Below, piece by piece: positions 21,522-34,262 of a stretch of DNA of 64,000 nucleotides. Made by a program: the position numbers and the translations under genes. The notes under the pieces are model-generated. The model saw nothing but the letters and a program-made list of their open reading frames with translations. It had not been told where the DNA came from and did no database searches. Source of the DNA: Eulemur rufifrons (lineage: Eukaryota; Chordata; Mammalia; Primates; Lemuridae); contig NC_091000.1 of the NCBI RefSeq assembly GCF_041146395.1, positions 16,010,501 to 16,074,500 on the forward strand. The letters run 5' to 3'. Position 1 is the stretch's first letter, and each line of letters starts with the position of its first letter.

Positions 21522-23905
21522 GAAACCTGAAAAATATTACCCATCTGATCTTTATAATACTTTTAAAAATTTTGTTCAATATTAGTTCTACGTCTTTTAA
21601 AAAGACTGGAGAAGTCATGGATCATGTTATTCATGATCATGTTATTTCCATAATATACTAACAACATTTATGGGTACTAATACAACAGAAAGTATTCTTT
21701 GTGTATTAACATGATAACCAACAAGTGATCTATAGTTTTCAAATCAAACTTTGGGAAAGCATTGATATACCTAAAGCCCACTCAAGGAGCATTGCAAACA
21801 CCTTATCTGTTGTCTCTGTCAAATGATTCATTCTTGTGAAGCTATGTGGGCTGATATCTATTATTACTTTGTATATCTTATTGATACTAAAGTCATTTGA
21901 GTCTATCCATGGCTCCTGCAAGCACTGTTTAAGCTCACAGTGGCTGGTATTCAATGGAGTCAAGAAGCATTTAAACAGCAAAGTCAAAAGCCATCCTTGG
22001 CATAGTTCCTCCTTTCACAGAAGAGTCTATCTAGTTGAGACCTTTGCAGTGTACCATAATTGTTGGAAGAGAATGAAAGCTGAATTGACGTAAAACTCAT
22101 AAATGTTGGTGGATTTCAAAAAAACATTTCCCAATTCCTTCACCGATGACTCATCCAGTCAGTGCAATAAAGCAAAATAGATGACTTTCTCAGATAAGAC
22201 TACACTATAGAGGAGACAGTCTAAATTTGTTTTATTGCTGAAATAAGTCATTTTCGAATTACCTTGTCACTTAAATTGGGTTTTAGTTTCTCTTAATTTG
22301 CAACATGAATTATCATATTTTAATCTTCAAAATACTGAACAGAAAATCAATGCCAATGCAAAATTACACTTAAAACACTACCTTTTCTTATCTTCAGCTA
22401 TTAGACTTGTCTCAAATAAGTTACTCTTCTAGCATGTTAATATATAACTAAGAAAGTATAAGTAGTCCTTAAAGTATTATACAAGTTATAGGAATTTCTA
22501 TTGCATAAACCACAGTTTATGCATGTGCAGGAATGATTATCTCAATAAAAAAATATTCATTTAGAGAAATATTTGGTTAACAATTTAGGTAACTAAGCTT
22601 AGCTTTTAAACACAAAACAATGCAATCTTTGAAAGTCATTTAGTGTTGGGGGTGGGGAGACTAAGCATTGAGTAGTATAGCTAATGCTAAAAGTCATTAG
22701 AAGATATTATATTTTAATATAATAGGCGGATAAGGTGGCTTCCTTACTCAGCTCAGTGATCCTTGGTCTTGCTCCCTCTCTCTCGCCACATAAATAGCAA
22801 CTAAATAAAAGAGCAGTAGGCTGTTCCTCTTACTTAACGGAGCAGGTATTTCTACATGTTTCGTGAATATAACAATACCTTCATTTAGTGGTTCAAAGAA
22901 TATTAAAAACATTAAAACATTGACCCTCATAGTATCTCAGGTAGTAACACCAATAATCTCCATTTGCAGATATAGAAAAATAGGACGTAAAGGTAAAATG
23001 AATGAAAACCCAGGCATTAACTCCATTGCTTTTACTTGCCATGGCTTCAACTTTTGCCTTGTTCCAAAGAACTCTTGACTCTAAATTACATAATCTCATG
23101 GAACACAGAAACTTCTGAAGAACTACAACAGCTGTGGATCTTTGTTTTCAGAAATGCACTTCTCTAGTGTGGTCATAACTGTCTCCTTTAAGGCCTTTAC
23201 AAGCTTTGCGGACTATTTTTAACAATCCTCTTTCTTGATCTGTATTTCTTGCTATCATTTAAGAGTTTCCAATTTAATTATTCTGGAGAATAATCTGGGC
23301 ATTGGGATTTTAAAAGCTCCTGGGTGAGTCTTTGTGCAACAACACTTGGAAACAACTGTCCTAACACTATATTTTCTGTAGAAAAAAAATAAAAGCACAC
23401 GTAAGTCTGAATTTTTCCGATAATTGGCTTAATTCACAAAGTCATATAACTTTTGGGCTTGGCATAAATTAATGGATAGGGAATATGATTTCCATAAGAT
23501 GTCCTCATCATCTTTTTATAGTTGAAGTCTATGTGTAATAGATCATGTATAAATGACAAAACGCCAGCGTCGTGAGGTGAGAGCATCGGCGCTCTTTGAA
23601 ACTCAGGCGTGAACAGGCTCTTTCTAGAATTAACCAACGTCATCTTTGTGCCTTGGCTCAACTTTCCCACACCTGCACCTGCCAACAGTCCACCCCTAAC
23701 ACCCTAGCTCCTTCTGCTGCATCCTGGACAGGCGACCCTTTCAGCTTTTGCCAGACAATATCTCGGCAGGTAACTCACAGTGGGCAAAGCAGCTGGCTTC
23801 GCCAGTGATACTCCCGTCATTACAATGCTGCTTCTTCTGAAGGGCAGATGCCTCCCAGCAAACTTCATTTGTGTGATCTCAGTCCTGCCTAAAAGCAAAT
23901 TAAGC
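21522..23905. other. Unique AT-rich noncoding DNA
   Basis: No recognised gene. The frames of 60-85 codons at 21739-23937 carry no recognisable domain. There is a small palindrome 'tattatattttaatataata' near 22705. Confidence 0.5.
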
Positions 23906-24117
23906 TGCTGCGGTTTGAACGTCTGTTCTCCTGCCATGTGACGTCTTCCTCCATGTTATGACACAGCAAGAAGGCCCTCTCAGATGCCGGCCCCTTGACT
24001 TTAGACTTCCCAGCCTCCAGAAATGTGAGTTTCTATGAGAAATGAATTTCTGTTCATTGTAAATTACACAGCCTGTGATATTCTGCTATAGCAGCACAAA
24101 ATGGACTAACTAAAACA
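23906..24117 (+). mobile_element. MST-type MaLR LTR with an internal deletion
   Basis: It begins TGCTGCGGTTTGAACG and runs into the 3' half of an MST LTR: 'tgacacagcaagaaggccctc', 'ttgactttagacttcccagcctcc', and 'agcacaaaatggactaac', ending in CA. About half of the usual 400 bp is missing between the start and 'catgtgacg'. Confidence 0.75.
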
Positions 24118-24249
24118 AGAGTCCTTTACAGTTTCATGCAGTTAGCATATTTGCTTTCCCATTTTTTCCCTGTCCTAGAAATAAAGATTGCAGATGGGTG
24201 CTGTCCACATCCATACCCATCTAGAATCTAATTGCAACTCTTTTAATCA

Positions 24250-24850
24250 TTCCATGTTCTAGTTATCTATTTCTCCATTAAAAACTACCCCCATAATTAG
24301 TGACTTAAGACAATAGTTTATTTTATAGTTCTGTGCTTTGCTGACCTTCTGTAGTTGTTGATTAGGACATGCCAAGTGTTTGCAAGTCAGCCAACCATGG
24401 GACTAGAGTCATCTGAGAGCTCACGTGGGGTGTACATGTAAGGCAGTTTCCTAACTCACCGCAGTGATGCTTGGTCTCTCCTTCTCTCGCTCCACATGCC
24501 GTCTCAGGCTCTAAGTAGATTGCCACTTCACTTGGACTTTTCACAGCCACCAAAGTAGTCACACTCCTAACGTGACAGCTGACGTCCAAGAAGCAGGAAG
24601 CAGATGCTTCGAGGGCATTTAAGGGCTGCACCCAGAACTGGCACAGTGTCATTTTTGCCATATTTTATTGGTCAAAGCAGTCATCATACCTGCCCATCCT
24701 GGAGATGTAGAGTGGAGAAATAGACTCCATTTCTTGATAGGGGCTACATCACGGAAGAGCATGGGGAAGATATTGTTGTGGTCATCCTCGGTGGGAAAAC
24801 TCAATCCACCACATACACACCTTCAATGATGCTCCAGGTGATAGGCTAGT
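24250..24850 (-). mobile_element. MLT1-type MaLR LTR, antisense
   Basis: The antisense MLT1 order is visible: 'ctagttatctatttctccattaaaaactaccccca', then 'gtgacttaagacaatag', 'ctcacgtggggtg' and 'attggtcaaagcagtca'. It is strongly diverged. The 99-codon minus-strand frame at 24362-24661 lies inside it and is not a gene. Confidence 0.6.
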
Positions 24851-27800
24851 TTCTCATGGTTAACATACAAGTGAGTCTTGGTCCCTGCTGCGTTAATAAT
24901 TTTAGCAGATGAATCACATAACACCACTCTCCTCTAGGTCTTATTCACAGGAACATTTGTCAAGCTACTACCTGATATTTACATTAACATTTCTTTTAAC
25001 TATAATCACAACTTTGCTTCTATTCCTATAAAGTTTTGCCTGGTTGGTCTCACCATGTATTCTAACCTAAAAATATAATTCTGAATATCTACCTTTTAAA
25101 CGCTCATCATCTAATAAGTATAGCCTCTATATGTTATACAAATAATTCATTTGTTCATTCAACATGTATTTATTGAGCACTTTCAACAGTCAAGATGTTG
25201 ATAACATCTTATACACATTGAATGGAACGTGACCAATCACTTAACCCTTTGTCATGCTACTAGACCCTTCCTAAGGCTGATATTAATTCATCAACACATC
25301 CTGAATACAGGAGTTCAAGTGGGCTGAACCCTCTTTAAATGTATTATATGCCAGACCATATTTCTACAACTAGTTTGCTAGGAAAGCATATGAGACTTTC
25401 TCAGGCACCATATTTGCCACATCTGATCTCTGAGTGCATTATCCTATGAAAAAAAAGAAATAAATTAGTTAAATGAATTAATGCAAATATAAACAGGCTC
25501 CAATTGATCAATACTTTCTATTTTAGGGCCATACATATTTTTTTATGTCATTTTCATGTTTTCTATTCTTTTTAACAACTTAGTTTATTTCATTTGATCT
25601 TTAAAAGCACCCAAATCTGTGTACCAAGAATCATTAATCAAAAGCTCTTAATTAATAAAGATTTATTAGATAAGGATTACTGGTTTCAGAATAATTAAAA
25701 TTTAATTAACATGCTCACTTGAGCATCAATCACTGGCCCTGATGATCCAGAACTCCATGCCAGTGTTATTCTGACTTAAGGCATCATTAATAGCAGCACT
25801 GATTACGTACAGTAAGTAGGCTGGTTGTAAAGATTTGCAATTGATACAAATTAATAAACAAAGGGGAGTTCTCTATAAGACCATTTCCCCCATATTTGAA
25901 CCCAACATAATGGTTTTGTTTTCAGGTAGCCAAATTGTGTTTTTATTACTTTAATTTTGCATTCTCACAACCAGTAACATGAAAGCAAATAAATAATGAA
26001 TTATTTCCAAGTTCATGATCACAAAACACAGTCTAGTTTCATTCCTCTACTGGATCTACTCATTCTGGGGTAGAGCTGTGCTATTTGGGGGGTCTAATGG
26101 TTTGGGATTCCACGGAAGCTGCCTAGGATGAGCCTTCTTGAAGGCTCTACTGTTGGGCTTTCCCTACTGTGTGATGTTGTTTTTATCTGGAAAGCCAGAA
26201 TACTACTAGAGTCTGTTTTGCTGCAGATCTGGTTAAAATTATATCTCACTTATCCATTCCATATCTAAAATAGTTCTCAAATATTAACTAATTAAAACAA
26301 TTACATTAAGTAACTTGCTTGAAAGTAATGACTATATTTTTCAGAATTATGTGAGCTCACCACAGACTGCTAAGAACTTAGATGTCACCTGATAAAAGTT
26401 ATCAATCTACAACATTATAACTATTCATATGTCTTATTGCATTGTTTTTACCATATGGAGAAACTAAGTCACAGGGTTTTATAGCTCTGTAAAAGATCTG
26501 AGATGACATTCATTCCAGTGCTAAAATTAAAGGCCTTTCAAATTCTACTCATAAGTCCTACCCACCAGACCATAAATTCTACTCTGAAAAATCGTTAAAT
26601 TCCCCTTTAGTTCAAGTGGAAAAAACAGTTCCTTTTAGACCTAGGGGTCTTTGGTTCAAGTGCCAGAATGAAAGGCTTTGTCATAAAACCACAAAAAGAA
26701 CTTTGATTAAAGAACCCCTAATGAAGATCTGACATTTAATCTGCTCTTTTATTGGATAAGATTCTTTAAATATTCTCTCTTTATGAATTCATTTCATATT
26801 CATTTGGACTAGTACTTGATCATAGGAACGTGACTGTATGCTGGTACTAAAAGAAGATAATTAAGCAATATGTTCTGCCAAGGACATCGTCACCCTCTAA
26901 CATCCATCATCCCACTTGGATAGTTAATAATTTCAGTAATGTTGCCATGACATTGTAATGAGAATCTTTCATATCCTGCAGCTCCCTTGTCAATTGGACC
27001 TCCTCTAAGGTCAAATGCTGGCAGCTTTGTAATAAAACTTTCATGTGTTTGCTGTGCCCCTTCTGAGGGGTTCCCCCTGCCCCATTAGTAAAGAAAAATG
27101 CCAACAGGGCTTAGATCGTAGGTAGGTTCCTAAAAGCTGTCTTCTCCTGCTCCAATTGCCCTTGTGGACATTCTACCAGCATGCATTGAGAAAAATAATA
27201 TTGAGTAAACTTGTACAAAAGTATCAAAGGCAAACAGTATGCGTTATCCATTAATATAGATATAGATATGCTGAAATAATATACTAAGAAATGGAGCCAT
27301 ATTTTCAGTGACAATTTAAAAATAAATAGTTCCATGAAATTGACTTACAGTTGAAGGTCTAATAGCACTTTTTCTTTTTGCGTATTTTCTTTTTCCTTGA
27401 GAAGTTTCCAGTTGATTAGAAATTTGTATAAAGCCAAGGAGAGTTCCAAAATTGCAATTCTTCTCTAGGCTACATTAAATTCTCATCCAAGGCCTCATCT
27501 CAGCAAAAACATTAAAAATAAAGAGTGGCTAAAAGAATAACAATGAGAATTCAGTCTTCTGAATCCCAGTCAACTGGGGGTATGTGTGTGTGTGTGTGTG
27601 CATGTGTGTATGTATGTCTTTTATTCACATTTTTATGTGAATACAGGAAGACTGTACCAGAGAAATGCCTCGGGAGTAAAAAAGAAAATGTATTTCCACA
27701 TTATTAGTATTTTTTTTTTACTGACAAAACAATAGTAATACATGTTAATCTGCATTCATGGCTCTAAAATAGCTTATATATGGAAGGATCTCAGCATTTT

Positions 27801-28160
27801 GTAAACCTTTATGAAGGTGGAAAAGACTCTGGACTTCACCATGAGGTCCTTGACACCCACAGGGGATGTACATTTGCCCTCAAAAAGGCTCATAAGAAAG
27901 ACTTTCCATTGATCCGGCAGGAATATAAGTAACTCTCCCAAGATTTTCAACATTATACTCAGCTCTTAAAGATTCAGGGGGATGAAGACAAAACATTAGG
28001 TCAGAAAAAGATTATGTGGAAAAAAAGGATTTAACCCTATTGCATTTTTCGTTGGAAGATAAACCAAAGACAAAGTAGAGGCATTGAGCACATTTTCTTG
28101 CTGAGCTTACTTTTTTTATTTATGTCATAAGTAACTTTTGTCTTTCTAGGTTAGTATGGA
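24851..28160. other. Unique AT-rich noncoding DNA with a MIR remnant
   Basis: AT-rich unique sequence. About 26440-26530 looks like an antisense MIR core ('ttaccatatggagaaactaagtcacagg'). A (TG)n run lies at about 27581-27600. No gene recognised; parts such as 25600-25800, rich in TTAATTAA-type motifs, might be conserved but that is untested. Confidence 0.5.
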
Positions 28161-28179
28161 GGTTTAAGGAGCTTTTGAA

Positions 28180-28518
28180 GGCTGGGCGCGGTGGCTCACG
28201 CCTGTAATCCTAGCACTCTGGGAGGCCGAGGTGGGCGGATCGTTTGAGCTCAGGAGTTCGAGACCAGCCTGAGCAAGAGCGAGACCCCATCTCTACTGAA
28301 AAATAGAAAGAAATTATATGGACAGCTAAAAATATATATATAAAAAATTAGCCGGGCATGGTGGCGCATGCCTGTAGTCCCAGCTACTCGGGAGGCTGAG
28401 GCAGGAGGATCCCTTGAGCTCAGGAGTTTGAGGTTGCTGTGAGCTAGGCTGACGCCACGGCACTCACTCTAGCCTGGGCAACAGAGTGAGACTCTGTCTC
28501 AAAAAAAAAAAAAAAAAA
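28180..28518 (+). mobile_element. Lemur-type Alu SINE
   Basis: Nearly consensus-like, with 'ggctgggcgcggtggctcacg', the linker 'atagaaagaaattatatgg', and the strepsirrhine right-monomer signature around 28430-28460. It ends in a poly-A tail. Target duplication 'aaggagcttttg' lies at 28166-28177 and again just after the tail. High similarity to the other lemur-type copies suggests a relatively young insertion. Confidence 0.95.
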
Positions 28519-28620
28519 AGGAGCTTTTGTTTGCTCTAGATAAAGATTTTGTATCCCTAGGAAGAGATGGCATAAAGTTGGATCTCTGCTTAGACCCCTC
28601 ATAGTACATATCATCACAGT

Positions 28621-29125
28621 TGAAAGATTTCTTTTCTCACCCATCATTACGCTGATAGCTGAAGCCCTCATAACAAAAGACAGCTAACAAGAGAACAGCG
28701 TGTGAATTTATTTAATATAAGTTTGACATAACACAGTAGCCTTGGAAAATGAAGATGCAAAGAAACTGGAAAATCTCTGTATCTTTATGTTCGATGAAAA
28801 CATGGAGAAGTGTGATTGGAGGAAGGAGGTGTGAACTAATGGAAATAAGCTGGGGAAACAGTTTGCTAACAAGGCCTATTTGTTCAGATTCTCCCGTGTC
28901 CTTGTGTCTTCAGAGACAAGGACGTTCCCTTCTTCTAGCCCAGAGTGGGCACCTCTCATGTGAGGGTCGTATAACCTAATTCAGGGGAAGGTTAAAAAAT
29001 TCTTTTCTAGTTTCTGCCCTGAAGCAGGGCAGAAGGGTGGAAAAGGTCAGGAATCCTTCCTGTTTCTGTGGTTTTTTAAATGCCAAAGTGCCATATTTTG
29101 GGATAGCACATCCTGAATCTCGTCA
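28621..29125 (-). mobile_element. Solo ERVL-type LTR (LTR33-like), antisense
   Basis: It starts TGAAAGATTTCTTTTCTCACCC and ends 'gcacatcctgaatctcgtca'. It aligns along its length with the LTR at 33699-34221, sharing 'aatttatttaatataa', 'ttgttcagattct' and 'catattttgggatagcacatcc'. I found no exact target duplication. The 76-codon frame at 28749-28979 lies inside it and is not a gene. Confidence 0.7.
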
Positions 29126-31130
29126 ACTATAACTGCTTTTACTCCTCATCCTGCCTTGGGACTCCGTGCTCCATGAAGGCTGTCTCGTCTCATGGGTGAA
29201 TCCCCACTTCCAAACACAGTGCCTGGCATAATGGCCCATAATATGTGTTAAATGAATATTGGTGACCAGAGGTGGAAAATTTCTCAAGGTCAGACTTTGA
29301 AAGAAAACTATAAATATATGGAAACCGGTGGAATTGAGTATAGGCAAAACAATTCAAAGAAACTAGAATCACTAGTGGTAGGGAAAAAAGTTAATACAGC
29401 TCAGTGCTAGGTAGAAGTTTTACTTTATTTCAGTAATCGTCAAAACTTTTCATGGCTCACATAAAAAAAATATCCCCCAAAGCATTGAAAAGTCACTTCT
29501 CTTAATATTGGCAACTATTCTCCTGTGAAACACATTACATCATGTTGGGACGTCTGTCCTTCTTATGAAAGATATGTTAGTGTCCCTTCCTATTTATTGA
29601 TGTGATCTTAACACCTCTAAATTGTAAATGAATTTTTTTCTATATCTAACCTGATACTTTTATCCTTTTTGGATGGGTTTGTATTGGATACTCAGTTTTC
29701 TTAGTTTTTATATAAATTTCTTGATTTATATTCCAGAAATTTAGTTCCACCTTCAATTTCTTTTCTGTTAAAATACTTTTCAAGATGATTCCAGCTTCCT
29801 TGTACTGAGGAGAAATATAAATTTGAGTTCTTAGATTGTTTTTATTAATAAATACCTGAGTTTCTTCTGTCTTTATTTTAATTGAGAAATAAATGAAAGT
29901 TCTCCACTTAAGCACTTTGACATGATTGATTCTGTAAGTTAACTCTTTGTCATGAAATAAAATCACCTTTAGAAAATAACAAGAAAAAAAATAGATGGAA
30001 GGATGTTTATTCTCCGATATTTTCACCAGTCCCCACAGGAGCACAGAGGAAAATAATTTCTGCTCACCCTCCCCTAAAGTAACAGCTGTTTCTCTCAACA
30101 AAAGAAAATGCTGCTGCTCTTGAGCACCTAAACCACCTTAAAATGCTTCCTTTTCCCATTTTGCTCTTGCTCTCTATGCTAACATTTGTAAACTTTCAAT
30201 CTGGCAAGGTGGATGAGGATCTCTTTGGATATATCTTGTAAATATCAAATAGAATATTATAAGTGACAAAATGTCACAGTTGTCTAATTCTGAAAGCTTT
30301 AATGCTTCCCCTGGTCTCTTGACTGTGGCCTCTTATGTGTGCTTGCAAAACCATCCTCCTTCCTGTGGAACTGGAATAATTTACAGTTTCTTTCCTGAAT
30401 TTCAACCTTCAGTTTATGCAGCAAAGCACAGTATCAATGAGAAAAAAATCAAGAAAAAAAGAGAAAGGAAAATAAAAGAAGAGAAAGAAAAGGGAAGAAG
30501 GAAGGGAGGGAGGGAGGGAGGGAGGGAGGGAGAGAGAATAAGAAATGGTTATGTTAAAGACAAAGGTTCCATCCATAGATCTAAAAGATTTGCCCTCAGG
30601 TTACAAACTGTTTTGTAAAGTAGGACAAAAATGCTCCTACAACTCTTCCTAAATTACTTTTTTAAATATTATCCTTAAGAACATTGCCTCTTTTTTTAAT
30701 GAATTTTCACATCCAAGCAAAGTGAAAAATCGAGGGGATTCAGTTGAAAACTGGTATTTTGCCTAAATTATCTGCAAAAGGGTCTTAAACTTTTGCTTTG
30801 GTGCAGTTACATAGAATTTGTTCTCTATGCACTAATGGCACTTGCATTGTTTAAATTATTTTAGTCCCTAGTAATATAAAGCATCCATTCTGCTTTAGAG
30901 ATTAGGAAATTGATGCATTCATTCTTTCACTTAACACATATGTTTTAAGGTGGATACCTTACTAAATGTGGAGGATAAAAATATTAATAAGATTAATGTG
31001 ATTCAGTCCCTGCCCAAAAGGAACTCACTGAGATAAACACATAGATTTTTGTATAAACACATATAAACCATGTTATGTTCTATAATATAACTATAACACA
31101 GATCTATGGGCACACAGAAGTCTGGAAAGG
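29126..31130. other. Unique noncoding DNA
   Basis: It includes a 151-codon minus-strand frame at 29646-30101. The product is rich in Lys, Ile and Phe and matches nothing I know, so an AT-rich chance frame is likely. A purine tract with about seven gggagg-type units lies at 30430-30538. An ancient 'ttcattctttcacttaacacatatgtt' repeat remnant is near 30915-31040. Confidence 0.5.
30430..30538. repeat. Purine-rich low-complexity tract with (GGGA)n core
   Basis: A purine tract, almost pure A and G apart from scattered T and C, ends in repeated 'ggga' units (about 30505-30530). The overlapping plus-strand frame translates to Lys/Glu/Gly-rich sequence and is not a gene. Confidence 0.9.
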
Positions 31131-31133
31131 TCC

Positions 31134-31725
31134 ATGTCGTGGTCAGATGAGAGAATGTGTTCCCAGTGCTGTGCTTGGGTGGACAGAATTGATGGTCAAA
31201 CTAGGCACCCACCCCCTGACAGCAGCCACAGCCAACCTGCGGGGAAATGGGCTCTGGCCAAGCGCCTGTGAACCGTGGGTCAAATAATGACAAAGATTCT
31301 CTCCTTGACCGCACCCTAGTCTGGCTCCTCTGAGCTGCTTTGCAACCAGGCCTCGTCCTCCAGACCCTGAATCCTGCTAAGTCAGTGTAGCCAGAATCTC
31401 CCCACCCTTGATATCTGATCTGATCACTTTCCTCAATCCCCATCAACCATCTCCAGGTGATATCTGTTCCATCCCGCCTGCCTTCAGCAAGCATCCTGGT
31501 GAGTCTCCCACAGCCCCGAGGTTCCCTCTTGTAACTTTCCATCCACTGACCCCCATCGTTGGCTGTCAATCCCCACTTCTCCATGCTGTGTTTGGAGCTG
31601 AGCCCAATGTCTCTCCCCTGCTGCAAAGACCCGTTGTGGTAGTCCCTACACCTGTCAAGACAGTCCCCCTCAATTAAGTCTGCTTTTCTGTTTTAAGAAG
31701 CATCATGCTTAATTTTTTCTTCATT
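31134..31725 (+). mobile_element. Probable ERV LTR (class I-like)
   Basis: GC-richer than its surroundings, starting TGTCGTGGTCAG and containing 'ctccttgaccgcaccctag', 'ccagaccctgaatcctgc' and 'caattaagtctgc', a pattern of an LTR with a weak polyadenylation region. No clear target duplication. The frames at 31201-31677 on both strands lie within it and look like LTR shadows. Confidence 0.5.
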
Positions 31726-31779
31726 GATGAGCTGGACCACTGTGATGTAATGAAAAACAGATTTGGTCTTTGACAGTGG

Positions 31780-32540
31780 TTCCTGGCACACAGAGCTCCT
31801 AAAACCCTTGGGATTTCCTGAGTGACAGGAGTGTCTTTCGTTGTTCTTAATGAGCCCCTTTCCACACACCTGAGCTTACGCTAATGAGGGGAGTAATGGT
31901 GGGCCCCCAGACAGCTTCAGGATGGGGGCTGGTGGCCAGAGCAACCAACCATGTGATTAGAGGGTCAGAACTTTCAACCCCACTCCCTCTACCTCTGGGA
32001 AAGGGAGAGGGGCTAGGGATTGAGTTCAATCACCAATAGCCAATAATCTGATCAATCATGCCTACATAATGAAACCTCCATTAAAACCCCTAAACAATGG
32101 TGTTTGAAGTGCTTCCAGTTTGGAGAGCCCATCAAGGTGCTGCAAGGGTGGCAGGCAGGCAGCAGGCACGCAGCTGCATGCACCCACACACCCTGACACA
32201 GTGCCATGTATGTCAATTCCATCTGGCTTCCTGAGTTGCATCCTTTATGTAAACAGTAATAGTAAGTGAAGTGTCTCCCTGAGTTCTGTAAGTCATTCCT
32301 GTGAATTTTCAAACCTCAGGGGAGCGGTTTTGGGACCCCCAAATTCATAATCCCCAGGAAGAAATGTGGGTAGCCTGGGCATCCCATTTGTGGCTGGCAC
32401 CTGAAGTAGGAGCAGTCTTGTGGGGCTGAGATTTTAACCTGTAGGGTCTATACTAACTCCAGGAGTTAGCGTCAGAATTGAATTGAATTGTTGAACACGC
32501 AATTGGTGTTAGGGAATTGCAGAATTAATGTTGGAAAAGA
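31780..32540 (+). mobile_element. ERV LTR, ERVL-like, subfamily unresolved
   Basis: Recognisable landmarks in order are 'aatgaaacctccattaaaacccc', 'ttccatctggcttcctgagttgcatcc', 'ctgaagtaggagcagtcttgtgggg' and 'gtcagaattgaattgaattg'. These belong to a common mammalian LTR family (MER21-like is my best guess). The left boundary is approximate. Confidence 0.55.
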
Positions 32541-32734
32541 CACCATGTATTTGGTGTCTTTAAAAAAACTTCTTAACCACACATAGGAACTTCAACAATT
32601 CTCCTGCTATTCCAGAATCAGCTCTACTTTTAGTTAGGAGAAATACTATGAACAGCTAAAGGCCTCCACACTAATTGATTAGCCATTCCTCCTCTGAGAT
32701 TTAGTATTTGGCATTATATTGCAATTTTTGTTTA

Positions 32735-32835
32735 TTGGTCCGTCTCCCCCACAGGAACATGAATTCCTGGAAGGCACAAATCAGGTGTGATTTGTATTTG
32801 TCGCATTATAGGCAATTAATAAACATTGGCTTAAT
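32735..32835 (+). mobile_element. L2 LINE tail fragment
   Basis: 'cccacaggaacatgaattcctggaaggcac' followed by 'ggcaattaataaacattggc' matches the L2 3' end. Confidence 0.5.
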
Positions 32836-33061
32836 GAAGGCAAGAAAATTCTAATAGGAATGATAATGTCTTAGCTCTAAGCAGAAGCAAATAATGATTT
32901 GCATAACCCTAACCTGTCCTGCAAACTATAATGAAAATTAATCTACAGAAGACTTGGATTGGCCACAGTAACTCTTTGCACCTGGACAGGACCCACAAGT
33001 ACATTTATAATATTTGAAAAAGCCATAGCATAGTAATTAAATTTATCGTATGCTGAAAATT

Positions 33062-34262
33062 CCAAATGCTGATGAGGATGAGGAGCAACTAGAACTCTCA
33101 TAAATTGCTGGTAGGAGTTTAAAATGGTATGACCTTTTTTCAAAATAGTTTGTCAATGTCTTATAAAGTTTAATGTGTAGTTACCATAAGACAGCAATCA
33201 CAATCTTAGGTATTTACCCAAGAGATATGAAAACATATGTACATATAAATACTTCTATGCAAATATAGCAGCTTTATTGATAATAGCCAAAAACTGGGGA
33301 GGGGAATGTCAATTTCTAACTGGTGAAATAATTGTGACACATTCATATAATTGAATTCTACTCAGCAATAAAAAGGAACAAGCTACTGATATAATCAACA
33401 ACATGATGAATGTCAAAAATATTAGGCTAAGTGAAAAAAAAACAAAGCATAAAAAGCCACATACAGCATGATTCCATTCATATGCCATTCTATAATAGAA
33501 AAAGGCAACACTAGGAATAGAAAGCAGATGAGTGGCCATCAAGGGCTGGCATCAAGGTTGTGGACTGACTGCCAAGAGGCAGGAGGAATTTGGGGGTAAC
33601 AGAAATGTTCTATATCTTGGTTGTGGTGGTAGTTAAGCACTATACACATTTATCAAAACTCATCAACCTAATCATTTGGGAAGGGTGACTTTCACCATTG
33701 TAGGGGAGAAACTTCTTTTCTCACCCCTCGATAGGTTCATGGCTGAGACCCATAAAGCAAAAGACAAGATAGATGAACAAAAGAAAAGCATACAAATTTA
33801 TTTAATATAAATTTTACATGACTCAGAGCCTTCAGAAGTGAAAACCCCGCAAAATAGGGAAATCTGCATATTTTTGTGCTAAGTTTGAGAAAGAAGTGGA
33901 TAGTTGTAGGGAAATATGATTGGAGGCCAAAGAGGTTGGTATAATGTTAATAAACTGGAGGAACTTAGCAAAGCCTGCTCGTTCAGATTCTTCTTGGCAT
34001 TTTCTTGTCTTTTATGATAAAGATGTTTCATTCCCTGGGGTATAGAGAGGGTAGCTCTGGAATGAAGGTTTTATGACCTACTGTAGAAGACAGGAAAATT
34101 CTTTTATGGTCTGCTGCAGGGGAGAAGGCTAAGGGGAAGATGAGAGAGATCTTCCTACTTGTCCAGTTTCTTCCAATGCCAAGGTCCCATATTCTGAAGT
34201 AGCATATCCAGAACCCCATCACCATACGTAAATTATACCTCAGTAAACCCTGACTTTGAAAA
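33062..34262 (+). mobile_element. Old L1 LINE 3' fragment, split by an LTR
   Basis: The text follows the end of L1 ORF2 and the 3'UTR: 'tgctgatgaggatgagg', 'ggtatttacccaagagatatgaaaac', 'ttctactcagcaataaaaagg', 'ggcaacactaggaatag' and finally 'gtaaattatacctcagtaaa' after the insert at 33699-34221. The reading frame is broken, and the style is of the L1M (mammalian-wide) group. Confidence 0.85.
33699..34221 (-). mobile_element. Solo ERVL-type LTR (LTR33-like) nested in the L1
   Basis: It starts TGTAGGGGAGAAAC and ends CCCCATCA. CCAT lies on each side (33695-33698 and 34222-34225), and removing the insert restores the L1 text 'ttcaccatacgtaaattatacc'. At 523 bp it is complete-looking with no viral genes. 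It is the same family and orientation as 28621-29125. Confidence 0.8.

Noticed and set aside
29646..30101. 151-codon minus-strand frame
   Set aside because: AT-rich, Lys/Ile/Phe-heavy product with no domain I recognise; typical of a chance frame in AT-rich DNA. A homology search would settle it.
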